Assembly: GCF_000527155.1 (NCBI RefSeq)
Contig: NZ_AZUQ01000001.1
Location: 1,544,554 to 1,608,553 of the forward strand
Source of the DNA: Haloglycomyces albus DSM 45210
GTDB lineage: Bacteria; Actinomycetota; Actinomycetes; Mycobacteriales; Micromonosporaceae
Length of the DNA stretch: 64,000 nt
Reading direction: 5' to 3'
Made by a program: the position numbers and the translations under genes. Each line of letters starts with the position of its first letter. The stretch's first letter is position 1. Below, piece after piece: positions 1-7,594 of the stretch. The notes below the pieces were generated by a model. It did not search any database and was not told where the DNA came from. It saw only the letters and a list, made by a program, of their open reading frames with translations.

Positions 1-1080
1 TTGTTCCTATGCGCGGCGGGTCTGCTTTTCGCCCTGACACGCAGCGGGGTAGGGCCGTTCTCCGAAACCGGATGGTCGGGCTTCGCCGCAGCGCTCCTGC
101 CACTACTACTGGGCACGGCCGGAATGGCGCTGTCCCTACGAGTCAGCACAGTCAACCTGGCCATCGGGCCGATCGCCCTCTTCAGCGGATGGCTATTCGT
201 AGACGCCTCCGCCTCCGGAACCGTCCTGGCCATCGGAATGGCGTTGGGAGCGGCGTTCTTCCTCGGCCTCACCTCGGCACTGCTGAACGCCTGGCTACGA
301 ATCCCCGGCTGGGCGACAAGCATTGGCATCGGTGGCAGCCTGATACTCCTCAGCCGCAGCGAACCGGGAGTATTCCACCTCGATGCCTTGGGAAACAACA
401 TCGTCTATCTCGCTCTGGGCGCGACCGTGGTATTCACCCTCGGACTAGCCACCATCGGGGCGTTCGCGGGAATCCGCGCCCGACTGGAAGCCAACCGAGA
501 AACCCCGGACGGACAATGGCGACCGCACCCATGGCTGCTGGGAAGCGGCATCATCGCCTCCTTCCTACTGGCCGGAGCGGCGGGAGTCGTATTCTCCTGG
601 AGCGGCAGTAACGCCGAGACGGCGACGTTGATCAACCCATGGGAACTGAGCCTGATGGCGCTGGGAGCCGCCCTTCTCGGCGGCACGTCCGTCTACGGAC
701 GGCGCGGTGGCTTCGCGGGAACCTTCCTCGGTGCCGTAGTGGTGCTGTCGTCCATGTGGTTCCTGGAAGACCGCGGTTGGTTCAACCCGCTGTGGATTCC
801 GGTCGGAGCCATCGTGTTCGGATTCGTCCTCACCCGCGTCGTGGAAGTCTGGAACAGCGCTGAGGACAGCGACGACGAAGTCGCCGAACGAGCCGGAGAC
901 ATCGACGACCTGAAGGCGGACGCGACGACGATCCTGCCCGGCGGCAACTCCGGTGAGGAAACGAAGCCCACTTCCATGCCCACCTCGGCGGACCCGGTAC
1001 AGGACAACGACTTCGCGGCCATGGCCAACGGCACCGGAGTGTTCGACCAGATGCCGGGAGAGGAAACGAACCGCCGGTAA
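1..1080 (+). CDS. ABC-transporter-type integral membrane permease, probably 5'-truncated
   Basis: Polytopic membrane protein with about eight hydrophobic segments over residues 1-285 and an acidic, hydrophilic C-terminal tail (about 75 residues). Small-residue-rich helices and a late Gly-Gly-Thr-Ser-Val-Tyr-Gly stretch near residue 224 resemble the BPD_transp_2 permeases of ribose/branched-chain amino acid importers. The frame is open from base 1 with TTG as the only visible start, so the true start is probably upstream of the window. No ATPase or binding-protein gene follows, so the substrate cannot be inferred. The family call is tentative; the membrane topology is clear. Confidence 0.55.
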   Translation: MFLCAAGLLFALTRSGVGPFSETGWSGFAAALLPLLLGTAGMALSLRVSTVNLAIGPIALFSGWLFVDASASGTVLAIGMALGAAFFLGLTSALLNAWLRIPGWATSIGIGGSLILLSRSEPGVFHLDALGNNIVYLALGATVVFTLGLATIGAFAGIRARLEANRETPDGQWRPHPWLLGSGIIASFLLAGAAGVVFSWSGSNAETATLINPWELSLMALGAALLGGTSVYGRRGGFAGTFLGAVVVLSSMWFLEDRGWFNPLWIPVGAIVFGFVLTRVVEVWNSAEDSDDEVAERAGDIDDLKADATTILPGGNSGEETKPTSMPTSADPVQDNDFAAMANGTGVFDQMPGEETNRR

Positions 1081-1307
1081 TCCACGTAGCTGCGGTGGCT
1101 GGTCCGGCGCTCGCGGTCTGCTCCGGTGAGCAGTACGTGGGGATGCGACTTATGCAGTGTGTATGGCTGCGGGACAAAGTGCGCCGTTTGAGCGGGCAAA
1201 GCGTATGTTCCTGGTGAACGTCATCGTTGTGGGAGCGTGAGTCGCGGCTGGATTATACGTAGAAGCTGAATAGTGTGCCGTGTGGATTTGCAGAAGGGGA
1301 GAGACGG

Positions 1308-1703
1308 GTGAATTCAGAATTTAGGGACCTTTGTAATACCACCGGTTTTAAGATAATGAAGTATGGCATGCGCGTATTTCTTGTAGTCATGCCCGTGACA
1401 ATCATAAGTTTTCTTATTGACATGGGGTATTTTTCGGATTATCCACTGGTGAACCATATAAGAAATTTCCCACCGGCTATAGTGTTCTGCCTATTGGTGG
1501 CAAATCTCGGAGTTATGGGTGTGGGGGCAGGTGAAATAGTCAATCGGCTAAAAATATTGCCTTCCCAGCATATGTCATCGGCTGCCATATGGGACCTTAT
1601 GGATTTTTTCCTTGTTCTATATGAAGCGCTTCGACAAGCTGTGTTTCTTAAACCACGAGCATTATTGGACCGGAACCGAATAGGCTCTGTCGCGCTCGAT
1701 TGA
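1308..1703 (+). CDS. Small membrane protein of unknown function
   Basis: 131 residues. GTG at 1308 is chosen because AAGGGGAGA (1294-1302) precedes it at normal spacing; an upstream in-frame GTG at 1275 has no such site. Two hydrophobic segments lie at about residues 17-38 and 52-74, followed by a mixed tail. The DNA is visibly more AT-rich than its neighbours (many ATA, TTT and AGA codons), which suggests recent acquisition. I do not recognise a family. The flanks are an ABC-permease-like gene and a convergent GNAT gene, neither of which suggests a role. Confidence 0.55.
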   Translation: MNSEFRDLCNTTGFKIMKYGMRVFLVVMPVTIISFLIDMGYFSDYPLVNHIRNFPPAIVFCLLVANLGVMGVGAGEIVNRLKILPSQHMSSAAIWDLMDFFLVLYEALRQAVFLKPRALLDRNRIGSVALD

Positions 1704-1800
1704 CATCACTTGATGTGGTTGAAAACGATCGAGCGAACGACTTCCTCAGATAAGTAAGTTCGTGAGTCGCTGCGGTTCTATTTCTTATTGAGTCCGCAAA

Positions 1801-2583
1801 TCAGTTCCATGTGGTGCGGGTGTGCGAAATATGGAATCCTTGGCGGGCGAGATTGGCATGGCTGGGAGACGCGAACGCGGTAGTCGCGATAGCCAAGTCG
1901 CTGTGCTCGGCAGCGTCCGACAGTCGTCGTTCGACAAGTGCTGCCTGGCAACCCCGCTTCCGGTAGGCCGGAATTGTGGCCACTCCGGCAAGGAGACTCG
2001 TCGAGTCGTCGGTGAAAAGCGCGGCGGCCGAAACGGCCCGGCCGTCGATCAGGGCGATGTACCTACGTAGGCCGGGAGTCGAGTGCTCCACCGCAAGCAT
2101 GCGACGGAACGCAGTGGCACTGCGGGGCACGTCGTAGCCGCGATACAGCACGTCCATATATCGCCGGTCGTCAAGGCCGACTTCCTGAACGTCCACGATT
2201 GACGATTGTGATGGACGCGGTCTGGTATGCAATGCGGCAGTGGTGATCGACGGTTGCAGACCGGCGTCCAGCAGCGTGCGGTGTGTGGCCCGATCGGCGT
2301 CGGCAGCCCAGACTTCGACGGACGGGTTCAGGGCGTATTCGGAATAAAATCCGGTCAGTTCCTTAAACCGGTGGCATTCTTCCTTCCGGTAGCCTCGCAC
2401 TTTGTTGTACGGCACGTATTCAGGAAGTTCCGGTAGCCGAGTCGCTGGCATGGAACCGAGTCGGCGGAATTCCGCTCCAGTGGATTCCGTTGCGATGCGG
2501 GCGAAGTCGCGTTCAGCCTTCACGGTGAGGATCGATTCGGCACGTTGAATCATTGTCAGGCACGAATTGTCGGAGTTGTGCAT
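1801..2583 (-). CDS. GNAT-family N-acetyltransferase
   Basis: 260 residues. The C-terminal half holds the acetyl-CoA-binding GNAT core: a beta-4 strand running into Ala-Thr-Ile-Pro-Ala-Tyr-Arg-Lys-Arg-Gly-Cys (about residues 203-213), the family motif A, followed by an alpha-3 helix and a C-terminal segment ending in Gly-Phe. The N-terminal 110 residues resemble the degenerate first lobe of two-lobed GNAT proteins. AAGGGA sits eight bases before the ATG. The gene is monocistronic and diverges from the ArsR operon. The acceptor substrate is unknown. Confidence 0.8.
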   Translation of the reverse strand: MHNSDNSCLTMIQRAESILTVKAERDFARIATESTGAEFRRLGSMPATRLPELPEYVPYNKVRGYRKEECHRFKELTGFYSEYALNPSVEVWAADADRATHRTLLDAGLQPSITTAALHTRPRPSQSSIVDVQEVGLDDRRYMDVLYRGYDVPRSATAFRRMLAVEHSTPGLRRYIALIDGRAVSAAALFTDDSTSLLAGVATIPAYRKRGCQAALVERRLSDAAEHSDLAIATTAFASPSHANLARQGFHISHTRTTWN

Positions 2584-2764
2584 CGCCTTGGTCCCTTCAG
2601 CTGTATCGGTCTTTCAGCCTAGTTTGACCGCCCGGGCCGTTTCGGCGGCAGCTAAACCTTCTGTAAATCGTGGACGTTCTCCACCTGTCTTTGTCGATCG
2701 CCATTGCGTTCGGGCCGGTAACGGGACAATCAGAGTGGCTCGTTGAATGGAGCACGTTTATGTT

Positions 2765-2808
2765 AGGCAAGGGACTACTTGACAGTCAAGTCGATACTTG
2801 CCTATGGT
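2765..2808 (+). promoter_or_regulatory. Nested-palindrome operator and promoter of the ArsR-VOC operon
   Basis: CTTGAC-A-GTCAAG (2778-2790) sits inside a second inverted repeat, AGGCAAG (2765-2771) and CTTGCCT (2797-2803); both are centred exactly on 2784. The inner arm contains a TTGACA -35 (2779-2784), with TATGGT (2803-2808) 18 bases downstream as -10. The predicted transcription start falls on or next to the ATG at 2815, so the message is probably leaderless. A dimeric ArsR bound here would cover the whole promoter, implying autorepression. Confidence 0.6.
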
Positions 2809-2814
2809 GTAGGC

Positions 2815-3108
2815 ATGGCTGAAGAACCGTTCAAGGCCTTGGCGGACCCTACTCGGCGGGTGATCTTGGATGAGCTTGCCGAGCGGTCGGGGCAGACGCT
2901 TTTCGAAATCTGTTCCCGATTGGTCATGAAGCACGGCATCAGCATGTCCCGTCAGGCCGTTTCACAGCACATGGCCGTGCTGGAAACGGCGGGTTTGGTG
3001 GAAAGCCGGCGAGAGGGCCGCTATAAGTTCCATGATTTGAATACGGCGCCGCTCGAACAGATCACGCGGCGCTGGCTCGATCCCGACCGACAGGAGAGCG
3101 ACGAATGA
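2815..3108 (+). CDS. ArsR-family winged-helix transcriptional regulator
   Basis: 97 residues. Starts Ala-Glu-Glu-Pro-Phe-Lys-Ala-Leu-Ala-Asp-Pro-Thr-Arg-Arg, the classic ArsR opening, with the recognition helix in Ser-Arg-Gln-Ala-Val-Ser-Gln-His-Met-Ala-Val-Leu and a wing in Arg-Arg-Glu-Gly-Arg-Tyr-Lys. No metal-binding Cys pair is visible, so this is the non-metal type that usually controls a neighbouring VOC or START-domain gene. ATG 2815 is preferred over the longer TTG frame, which would start inside the operator. It overlaps the next gene by four bases (ATGA), so the two are translationally coupled. Confidence 0.9.
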   Translation: MAEEPFKALADPTRRVILDELAERSGQTLFEICSRLVMKHGISMSRQAVSQHMAVLETAGLVESRREGRYKFHDLNTAPLEQITRRWLDPDRQESDE

Positions 3109-3494
3109 GAATCGAGTTGACCAGTGTCTACGTCGACGACCAGGACAAGGCCGAGAAGTTCTATACGGAGGTACTCGGCTTTAAGAAGAAGAACGAGGTT
3201 CCCATGGGAGACGGGGCACGGTGGTTGACCATGGTCTCGCCGGAGGTTCCGGATGGGCCGGAGCTGCTGCTGGAGCCGTCGGGCCATCCGGCAGTGGCCC
3301 CTTACCGTGACGCCTTGGTCAACGACGGCATTCCGCTTGCCCAGTTCGCGGTGGACGACGTGAACGCCGAGGTCGAGCGCCTGAGGGAGCTCGGGGTGCG
3401 CATCACGCAGGAGCCCATGGAAATCGCCGGGGTGACCTTTGCGGTGTTCGACGATACCTGTGGCAATCTCATTCAGATCATTCACCAGGCTTAA
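3105..3494 (+). CDS. VOC (glyoxalase/dioxygenase-fold) family protein
   Basis: 129 residues with two beta-alpha-beta-beta-beta modules. It opens with the typical Thr-Ser-Val-Tyr-Val-Asp-Asp-Gln-Asp-Lys-Ala strand-helix and ends in Asp-Asp-Thr-Cys-Gly-Asn-Leu-Ile-Gln-Ile, the usual VOC C-terminal strand. Members bind small molecules or divalent metals in glyoxalases, dioxygenases and resistance proteins; this single-domain form is often called bleomycin-resistance-like, but no substrate can be assigned. Start codon overlaps the ArsR stop, so it is probably the target gene of that regulator. Confidence 0.88.
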   Translation: MRIELTSVYVDDQDKAEKFYTEVLGFKKKNEVPMGDGARWLTMVSPEVPDGPELLLEPSGHPAVAPYRDALVNDGIPLAQFAVDDVNAEVERLRELGVRITQEPMEIAGVTFAVFDDTCGNLIQIIHQA

Positions 3495-3565
3495 AAGCTC
3501 CCGGTCAGGCTCCCGGCCGGTTCCAACGTCGGGTGCCTGACGTCCGGGCTATGGCTTCGTTCCGG

Positions 3566-3976
3566 CTAGGCGGTCAGTAGGCCGATGCCCAGCGTCAGTG
3601 TTCCCACCGCGAGGAAGACGGTGCCGATCCAGAGCAGAACGATCAGACCGTTCGGTCGAGTGACGTTCTTTCCCAGCGAGCTGAGGAAGAATCCCGCCGG
3701 TATGAAGATGGCTGATATCGGTACTCCGGCGCGAGCGATCCATCCCAGGATTCCCTCCAGTCCGGTCGCGTCGGCGAGGATGATGCCCACCAGCCCCAGC
3801 GTGACCAGCACACCGGCGTGAGCATGGCCGGCCCGATGGAAGTTCGTTTGAAATTCCGTCAGAGGAACTTGTCCCCGCGCGACACGCAGGAGGTAGGTGC
3901 CTCCGAACTCAATGGTGACGACCGTCAGCAGGACGATGCCGGCGATGGTGCGTGATTCCTGTGTCAATTCAAGCAT
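3566..3976 (-). CDS. Four-helix membrane protein
   Basis: 136 residues with hydrophobic segments at about 11-31, 51-73, 81-103 and 111-133. A His-Arg-Ala-Gly-His-Ala-His-Ala-Gly motif ahead of the second helix resembles small cytochrome- or quinol-oxidase-like membrane proteins, but I cannot name the family. It diverges from a TetR gene across a 85-bp gap holding twin palindromes, so it is the likely regulatory target. AAGGAA precedes the ATG. Function unknown. Confidence 0.75.
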   Translation of the reverse strand: MLELTQESRTIAGIVLLTVVTIEFGGTYLLRVARGQVPLTEFQTNFHRAGHAHAGVLVTLGLVGIILADATGLEGILGWIARAGVPISAIFIPAGFFLSSLGKNVTRPNGLIVLLWIGTVFLAVGTLTLGIGLLTA

Positions 3977-3999
3977 GGGTGTTCCTTAAAGCGATTTAT

Positions 4000-4054
4000 C
4001 TTGACACTGTCAAGTTATCGGAGAGGCTTGACAGTGTCAAGATTCTGCTAGGAT
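4000..4054. promoter_or_regulatory. Twin TetR operators in a divergent promoter
   Basis: The same 15-bp palindrome occurs twice in opposite orientation: CTTGACACTGTCAAG at 4000-4014 and CTTGACAGTGTCAAG at 4027-4041. Each contains a TTGACA that can serve as -35, one for the leftward membrane-protein gene and one for tetR, with TAGGAT (4049-4054) as the rightward -10. The rightward start would fall at about 4061, again implying a leaderless mRNA. A TetR dimer on each copy would repress both genes. Confidence 0.6.
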
Positions 4055-4061
4055 TCAACGC

Positions 4062-4664
4062 ATGTCCGATCGGTATCATCACGGGAGTCTGCGCGAGGAA
4101 CTCATACGGTCAGCCGTCGAACTCATCGACGAGACCGGCACGGCGGCGGTCAGTCTCCGAGCAGTGGCTACTCTCGCAGGAGTGTCGCACGCCGCCCCGG
4201 CTCACCATTTCCACAACAAGGCCGGACTTCTCACTGCCGTTGCCACACAAGGCTACTCCGCATTCGCCGACCGACTCGCCCAAGCGTGGGAGCGCACGGG
4301 GAGCCTGGCGACGCTCGGTGCCACGTATCTGCGATTCGGACTGGCCCATCGCGCCTATATGGAGACCATGTTTCGTCCAGAACTGTTGAACAATGACGAT
4401 ATGGAATTGATCGCCGCACGGAATCGGGCACGTGCGCTGCTCGATCGAGGTGCGGCGGACGGCGAGCATGCGGCGCGGAGTCGTTTTGAGCCCGGCGACG
4501 ACTTCAGTCAGGTGCGATCGATTGCCGCGTGGTCGCTCGTTCACGGTCTGACCGATCTCATCCGCACCGGCAATCTGCCCGCCTCGTACGCCGATGCTCC
4601 CGAAGAGACCATTCGTCGGTTGACCGAGTCGCTTGCCGAACTAGGGCACGTGCCTACCGACTGA
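4062..4664 (+). CDS. TetR-family transcriptional regulator
   Basis: 200 residues. The N-terminal HTH spans about residues 8-55: Leu-Ile-Arg-Ser-Ala-Val-Glu-Leu-Ile, then Ala-Val-Ser-Leu-Arg-Ala-Val-Ala-Thr-Leu-Ala-Gly-Val-Ser, and His-His-Phe-His-Asn-Lys-Ala-Gly-Leu-Leu, all standard TetR positions. The C-terminal ligand domain resembles TetR_C_13/WHG types, but the inducer is unknown. The ATG coincides with the predicted transcript start. It is likely an autorepressor and repressor of the divergent membrane-protein gene. Confidence 0.9.
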   Translation: MSDRYHHGSLREELIRSAVELIDETGTAAVSLRAVATLAGVSHAAPAHHFHNKAGLLTAVATQGYSAFADRLAQAWERTGSLATLGATYLRFGLAHRAYMETMFRPELLNNDDMELIAARNRARALLDRGAADGEHAARSRFEPGDDFSQVRSIAAWSLVHGLTDLIRTGNLPASYADAPEETIRRLTESLAELGHVPTD

Positions 4665-4679
4665 GGTGTCGATTACGGC

Positions 4680-5444
4680 TCACTCGCCGGGGTCCGCGGG
4701 GTGCGGTGCCTGTAGGCCGCGCTCGACCGACTGGTCGCAGATCTCGGCCAGACGTTGGTAGGCCGAGGCACCGAGCATCGCGGTCAGTTCGGGTTCGTAG
4801 GACTGATAGACCCGTTTGGCACCCTTGTGCGCCAGCTTGGCGTCGGTGCACCACCAGTGGAAGTCGTGTCCTCCCGGCCCCCAGGAGGCTCGGTCGAACT
4901 CGTCGATGATCGTCACCGGGGTGACCGAACCGTCGGCACGATCGATGCTGGTGAAGTCGCGTTTGACGGGCAACTGCCAGCACACTTCGGGCTTGTAGTC
5001 CATCGGGTGTACGCCGTCGCGCATGGCCTGCTGATGCAGGGCACAGCCCGGTCCGGTCTCAAAGCCCGCACGATTGTGGAAAACGCACGCGCCGTCCACG
5101 ACGGCCGTTTTCACGGCCGGTTCCTCGACGCCGTCCTCGTTTTCGAGGGTGTCGTCTTCGAGTACCTCGTCCCAATCGCGATGCAACTGCCAGGTTTCCG
5201 GCGTCAACTTCTGCGCGGCCCGGCGCACGCGCTCGACGTCGTCCTCGTCGGTGAAGAACGCCCCATGAAGGCAGCAGCCGTCCGCCGGTTGACCGAAGTC
5301 AATGCCGGGACAGCCCTGCCCGAATATGCAGTTCCAACGCGACGTCAGCCACGTCAAATTCGCCCGAACCACCGTCTCGGAATCAGCGGGATCGTAAAAT
5401 TCGATCCACTCGCGGTCAAATGTGGGTTCCACCTCATCAGTCAC
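4680..5444 (-). CDS. Conserved Cys-rich protein of unknown function
   Basis: 254 residues from GTG 5444, chosen for the TTGGAG just upstream; a longer frame starts at 5480. Cysteines are clustered: Asn-Cys-Ile-Phe-Gly-Gln-Gly-Cys, Gly-Cys-Cys-Leu-His-Gly, Ala-Cys-Val-Phe-His-Asn, Gly-Cys-Ala-Leu-His-Gln and Cys-Trp-Gln-Leu-Pro, with nearby His residues. The arrangement recalls YkgJ/DUF3109-type Cys-cluster proteins that probably bind Zn or Fe-S. Actinobacterial genomes carry similar uncharacterised proteins. The metal and the role are unknown. Confidence 0.6.
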   Translation of the reverse strand: MTDEVEPTFDREWIEFYDPADSETVVRANLTWLTSRWNCIFGQGCPGIDFGQPADGCCLHGAFFTDEDDVERVRRAAQKLTPETWQLHRDWDEVLEDDTLENEDGVEEPAVKTAVVDGACVFHNRAGFETGPGCALHQQAMRDGVHPMDYKPEVCWQLPVKRDFTSIDRADGSVTPVTIIDEFDRASWGPGGHDFHWWCTDAKLAHKGAKRVYQSYEPELTAMLGASAYQRLAEICDQSVERGLQAPHPADPGE

Positions 5445-5599
5445 GACTCCAACATACGCGGTTACTAAAAATGTACGCAAACCAACATCCGGGTGTCGGA
5501 CGGTGACTTGTGCTGTACCGCATCCCCAATCGGGCGTGATACGTCAACGGCGTCGCGAGAGGTCGATTGTCCGCCAGTGGACATGCGTATGCTGGACGG

Positions 5600-6388
5600 G
5601 TGAGTGATTCGGCTGACGTGCTGCTATCCACCACCGCCGTTTATCCTGAGCCCACGGCGGTGGGATTCGAGCTGGCGACGGAACTGGGCTACGACGGGGT
5701 TGAACTGATGGTTTTCACCGATCGGGTGAGTCAGGATCCGTCCGCGGCGGCCCGACTCTCCAAGCACTACGGTGCCCCGATCAAGGCCGTCCACGCCCCG
5801 TGTCTGTTGGTGACTCAGGGAGTATGGAGCCGTGATCCCTGGAAACGGCTGCGTAAAACGGTGGCCGTTGCCCAGGATCTGGGTGCCGGCACGGTCGTCA
5901 TTCATCCGCCGTTCGCGTGGCAGCGCAATTACGCCCGGAATTTCTCCACGGTCCTCCAAGGCTTGAAGGCGCGCTATCCGGCCATCACCATCGCCGTCGA
6001 GAACATGTTCCCCGTCAAAGTAGGGCCCGGGCAGCTGGGGGCGTTCAAACCGCATTGGGATCCGACCGTTGAGGGATATGACGCCTACACCCTCGACCTC
6101 TCGCACTGCGCCGCCAGTGGCGCGGACGCGATGGAAATGGCGCAGAGAATGGGTGATCGACTGCGTCACCTGCATCTATGTGACGGAGTAGGGCCGGGAG
6201 TGGATGAACATCGGGTTCCGGGTCGCGGCGAGCAGCCCTGCGCGGATATACTGGAACAGCTCGCCGATAAGAGATGGGACGGCCAGGTCACAGTGGAGGT
6301 GTCCACGCGCAAGGCGAAGTGGCGTGAGGAACGGCTTGAAGACCTATATGAATCTTTGAAATTCGCCAAAAAATACCTGCGGCACTAG
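5600..6388 (+). CDS. Sugar phosphate isomerase/epimerase-like TIM-barrel protein
   Basis: 262 residues from GTG 5600. It has the AP_endonuc_2 / xylose isomerase-like barrel: Gly-Tyr-Asp-Gly-Val-Glu-Leu-Met near the start, His-Ala-Pro-Cys, Val-Val-Ile-His-Pro-Pro, Ile-Ala-Val-Glu-Asn-Met-Phe, Thr-Leu-Asp-Leu-Ser-His and Arg-His-Leu-His-Leu-Cys-Asp-Gly. The His, Glu and Asp residues at strand ends are the usual metal ligands of this fold. The substrate is not predictable. It precedes the proline dehydrogenase gene, separated by a 130-bp AT-rich gap. Confidence 0.82.
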   Translation: MSDSADVLLSTTAVYPEPTAVGFELATELGYDGVELMVFTDRVSQDPSAAARLSKHYGAPIKAVHAPCLLVTQGVWSRDPWKRLRKTVAVAQDLGAGTVVIHPPFAWQRNYARNFSTVLQGLKARYPAITIAVENMFPVKVGPGQLGAFKPHWDPTVEGYDAYTLDLSHCAASGADAMEMAQRMGDRLRHLHLCDGVGPGVDEHRVPGRGEQPCADILEQLADKRWDGQVTVEVSTRKAKWREERLEDLYESLKFAKKYLRH

Positions 6389-6399
6389 GGAAAACAAAG

Positions 6400-6429
6400 G
6401 TTAATTTGCAATTTGGCTTAACAATTAAC
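6400..6429 (+). promoter_or_regulatory. Inverted repeat in the AT-rich leader of the proline dehydrogenase gene
   Basis: GTTAATT (6400-6406) and AATTAAC (6423-6429) form a perfect 7-bp inverted repeat in an AT-rich stretch about 90 bases before the ATG. It could be an operator for proline- or osmo-responsive control; this is inference from position only. Confidence 0.3.
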
Positions 6430-6518
6430 GGCCAAAATAGTGATTTGGTCGCATGTTCTCGCTCACGACCTTCCCCCTCGTTCCTGACAGGCACTCACAC
6501 TGGAGATAATCTTCTTAT

Positions 6519-7439
6519 ATGTTGCGTTCTGTAATTCTTGCCGCTGCTCGATCAAAGAAGATGGAGCAGTTCGTAGGGGCCGCGCCGATCAGCCGGTCTC
6601 TCGTAAAGCGCTTCGTCGCCGGTAAAACCACCGCCGAAGCAGTCGCCGTTGCCCGCGAACTGGCCTCCAAGAACCTGCTGGCCACGTTCGACTACCTGGG
6701 AGAAGACACCCTCGACGCGGAACAGGCCGACGCCACCCGCGACGAGTACGTGCGGCTCCTCAAGGCCCTTAAAGCCGAAGGGCTCTCCCACATGGCCGAA
6801 GTCAGCGTCAAACTCTCCGCTCTGGGGCAGATGTTCGACGAGGAATCGGCCTTCGCCCGTGCTCACGAGATCGCCTCGGTAGCCGCGGACGCCGGGACCA
6901 CCGTCACCGCGGACATGGAAGACCACACCACGACCGACTCCACGATCGCCACGGTCGAGCGACTGCGGGAAGACTTCCCCAGCTTCGGCACCGTCCTGCA
7001 GACCTACCTGCGTCGTACGGAAGACGACTCCAAAGCGCTCGCCTACAAAGACAGCCGCATTCGGCTGTGCAAAGGCGCCTACAACGAGCCTGAGACCGTC
7101 GCCTACCAGCGCAAACTCGACGTCGACCTCTCATACGTGCGTTGTATCAACGCCCTCATGGCGGGGGAAGGCTACCCCATGCTGGCCACGCACGACCCTC
7201 GGCTCGTCGAAATCGCCATCGACCGCGCACGGTGGTACGACCGCGACCCCGACTCCTTCGAATTCCAGATGCTCTACGGCATCCGCCCGACCGAACACGA
7301 ACGTCTGGCCAATGAGGGATACCGCATGCGCGTCTACGTACCGTACGGAGACCAGTGGTACGGATACCTCATGCGACGCTTGGGTGAGCGTCCGTCCAAC
7401 ATGATGTTCTTCGCCCGTTCACTGGCGTCCAAGAGCTAA
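6519..7439 (+). CDS. Proline dehydrogenase (monofunctional)
   Basis: 306 residues, the usual length for monofunctional bacterial ProDH, a FAD-linked (beta/alpha)8 barrel that oxidises L-proline to pyrroline-5-carboxylate and passes electrons to quinones. Diagnostic stretches include Val-Ser-Val-Lys-Leu-Ser-Ala-Leu-Gly, Thr-Ala-Asp-Met-Glu-Asp-His, Leu-Gln-Thr-Tyr-Leu-Arg-Arg, Arg-Leu-Cys-Lys-Gly-Ala-Tyr, Ala-Thr-His-Asp and the terminal Tyr-Gly-Tyr-Leu-Met-Arg-Arg-Leu-Gly-Glu-Arg-Pro active-site helix. No P5C dehydrogenase gene is adjacent. A GGAGA lies 12 bases upstream. Confidence 0.95.
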   Translation: MLRSVILAAARSKKMEQFVGAAPISRSLVKRFVAGKTTAEAVAVARELASKNLLATFDYLGEDTLDAEQADATRDEYVRLLKALKAEGLSHMAEVSVKLSALGQMFDEESAFARAHEIASVAADAGTTVTADMEDHTTTDSTIATVERLREDFPSFGTVLQTYLRRTEDDSKALAYKDSRIRLCKGAYNEPETVAYQRKLDVDLSYVRCINALMAGEGYPMLATHDPRLVEIAIDRARWYDRDPDSFEFQMLYGIRPTEHERLANEGYRMRVYVPYGDQWYGYLMRRLGERPSNMMFFARSLASKS

Positions 7440-7470
7440 CGACCGCCACGGCGGGGAATCCGGCTATATC

Positions 7471-7502
7471 AGGGCACCGAGGCCAACCGGCCTCGGTGCC
7501 CT
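7471..7502 (+). terminator. Terminator hairpin after the proline dehydrogenase gene
   Basis: Perfect 14-bp stem (7471-7484 with 7489-7502) and a four-base AACC loop. There is no T-run, as is common in actinobacteria. Confidence 0.8.
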
Positions 7503-7594
7503 GACCTGTCGGGTCGGACGATACGACCTTCACCCTCCTACCGGGCACGCCCCCTTTCCCCCTGACACCGCATGTCGCGCCCGACCCTTACCAT

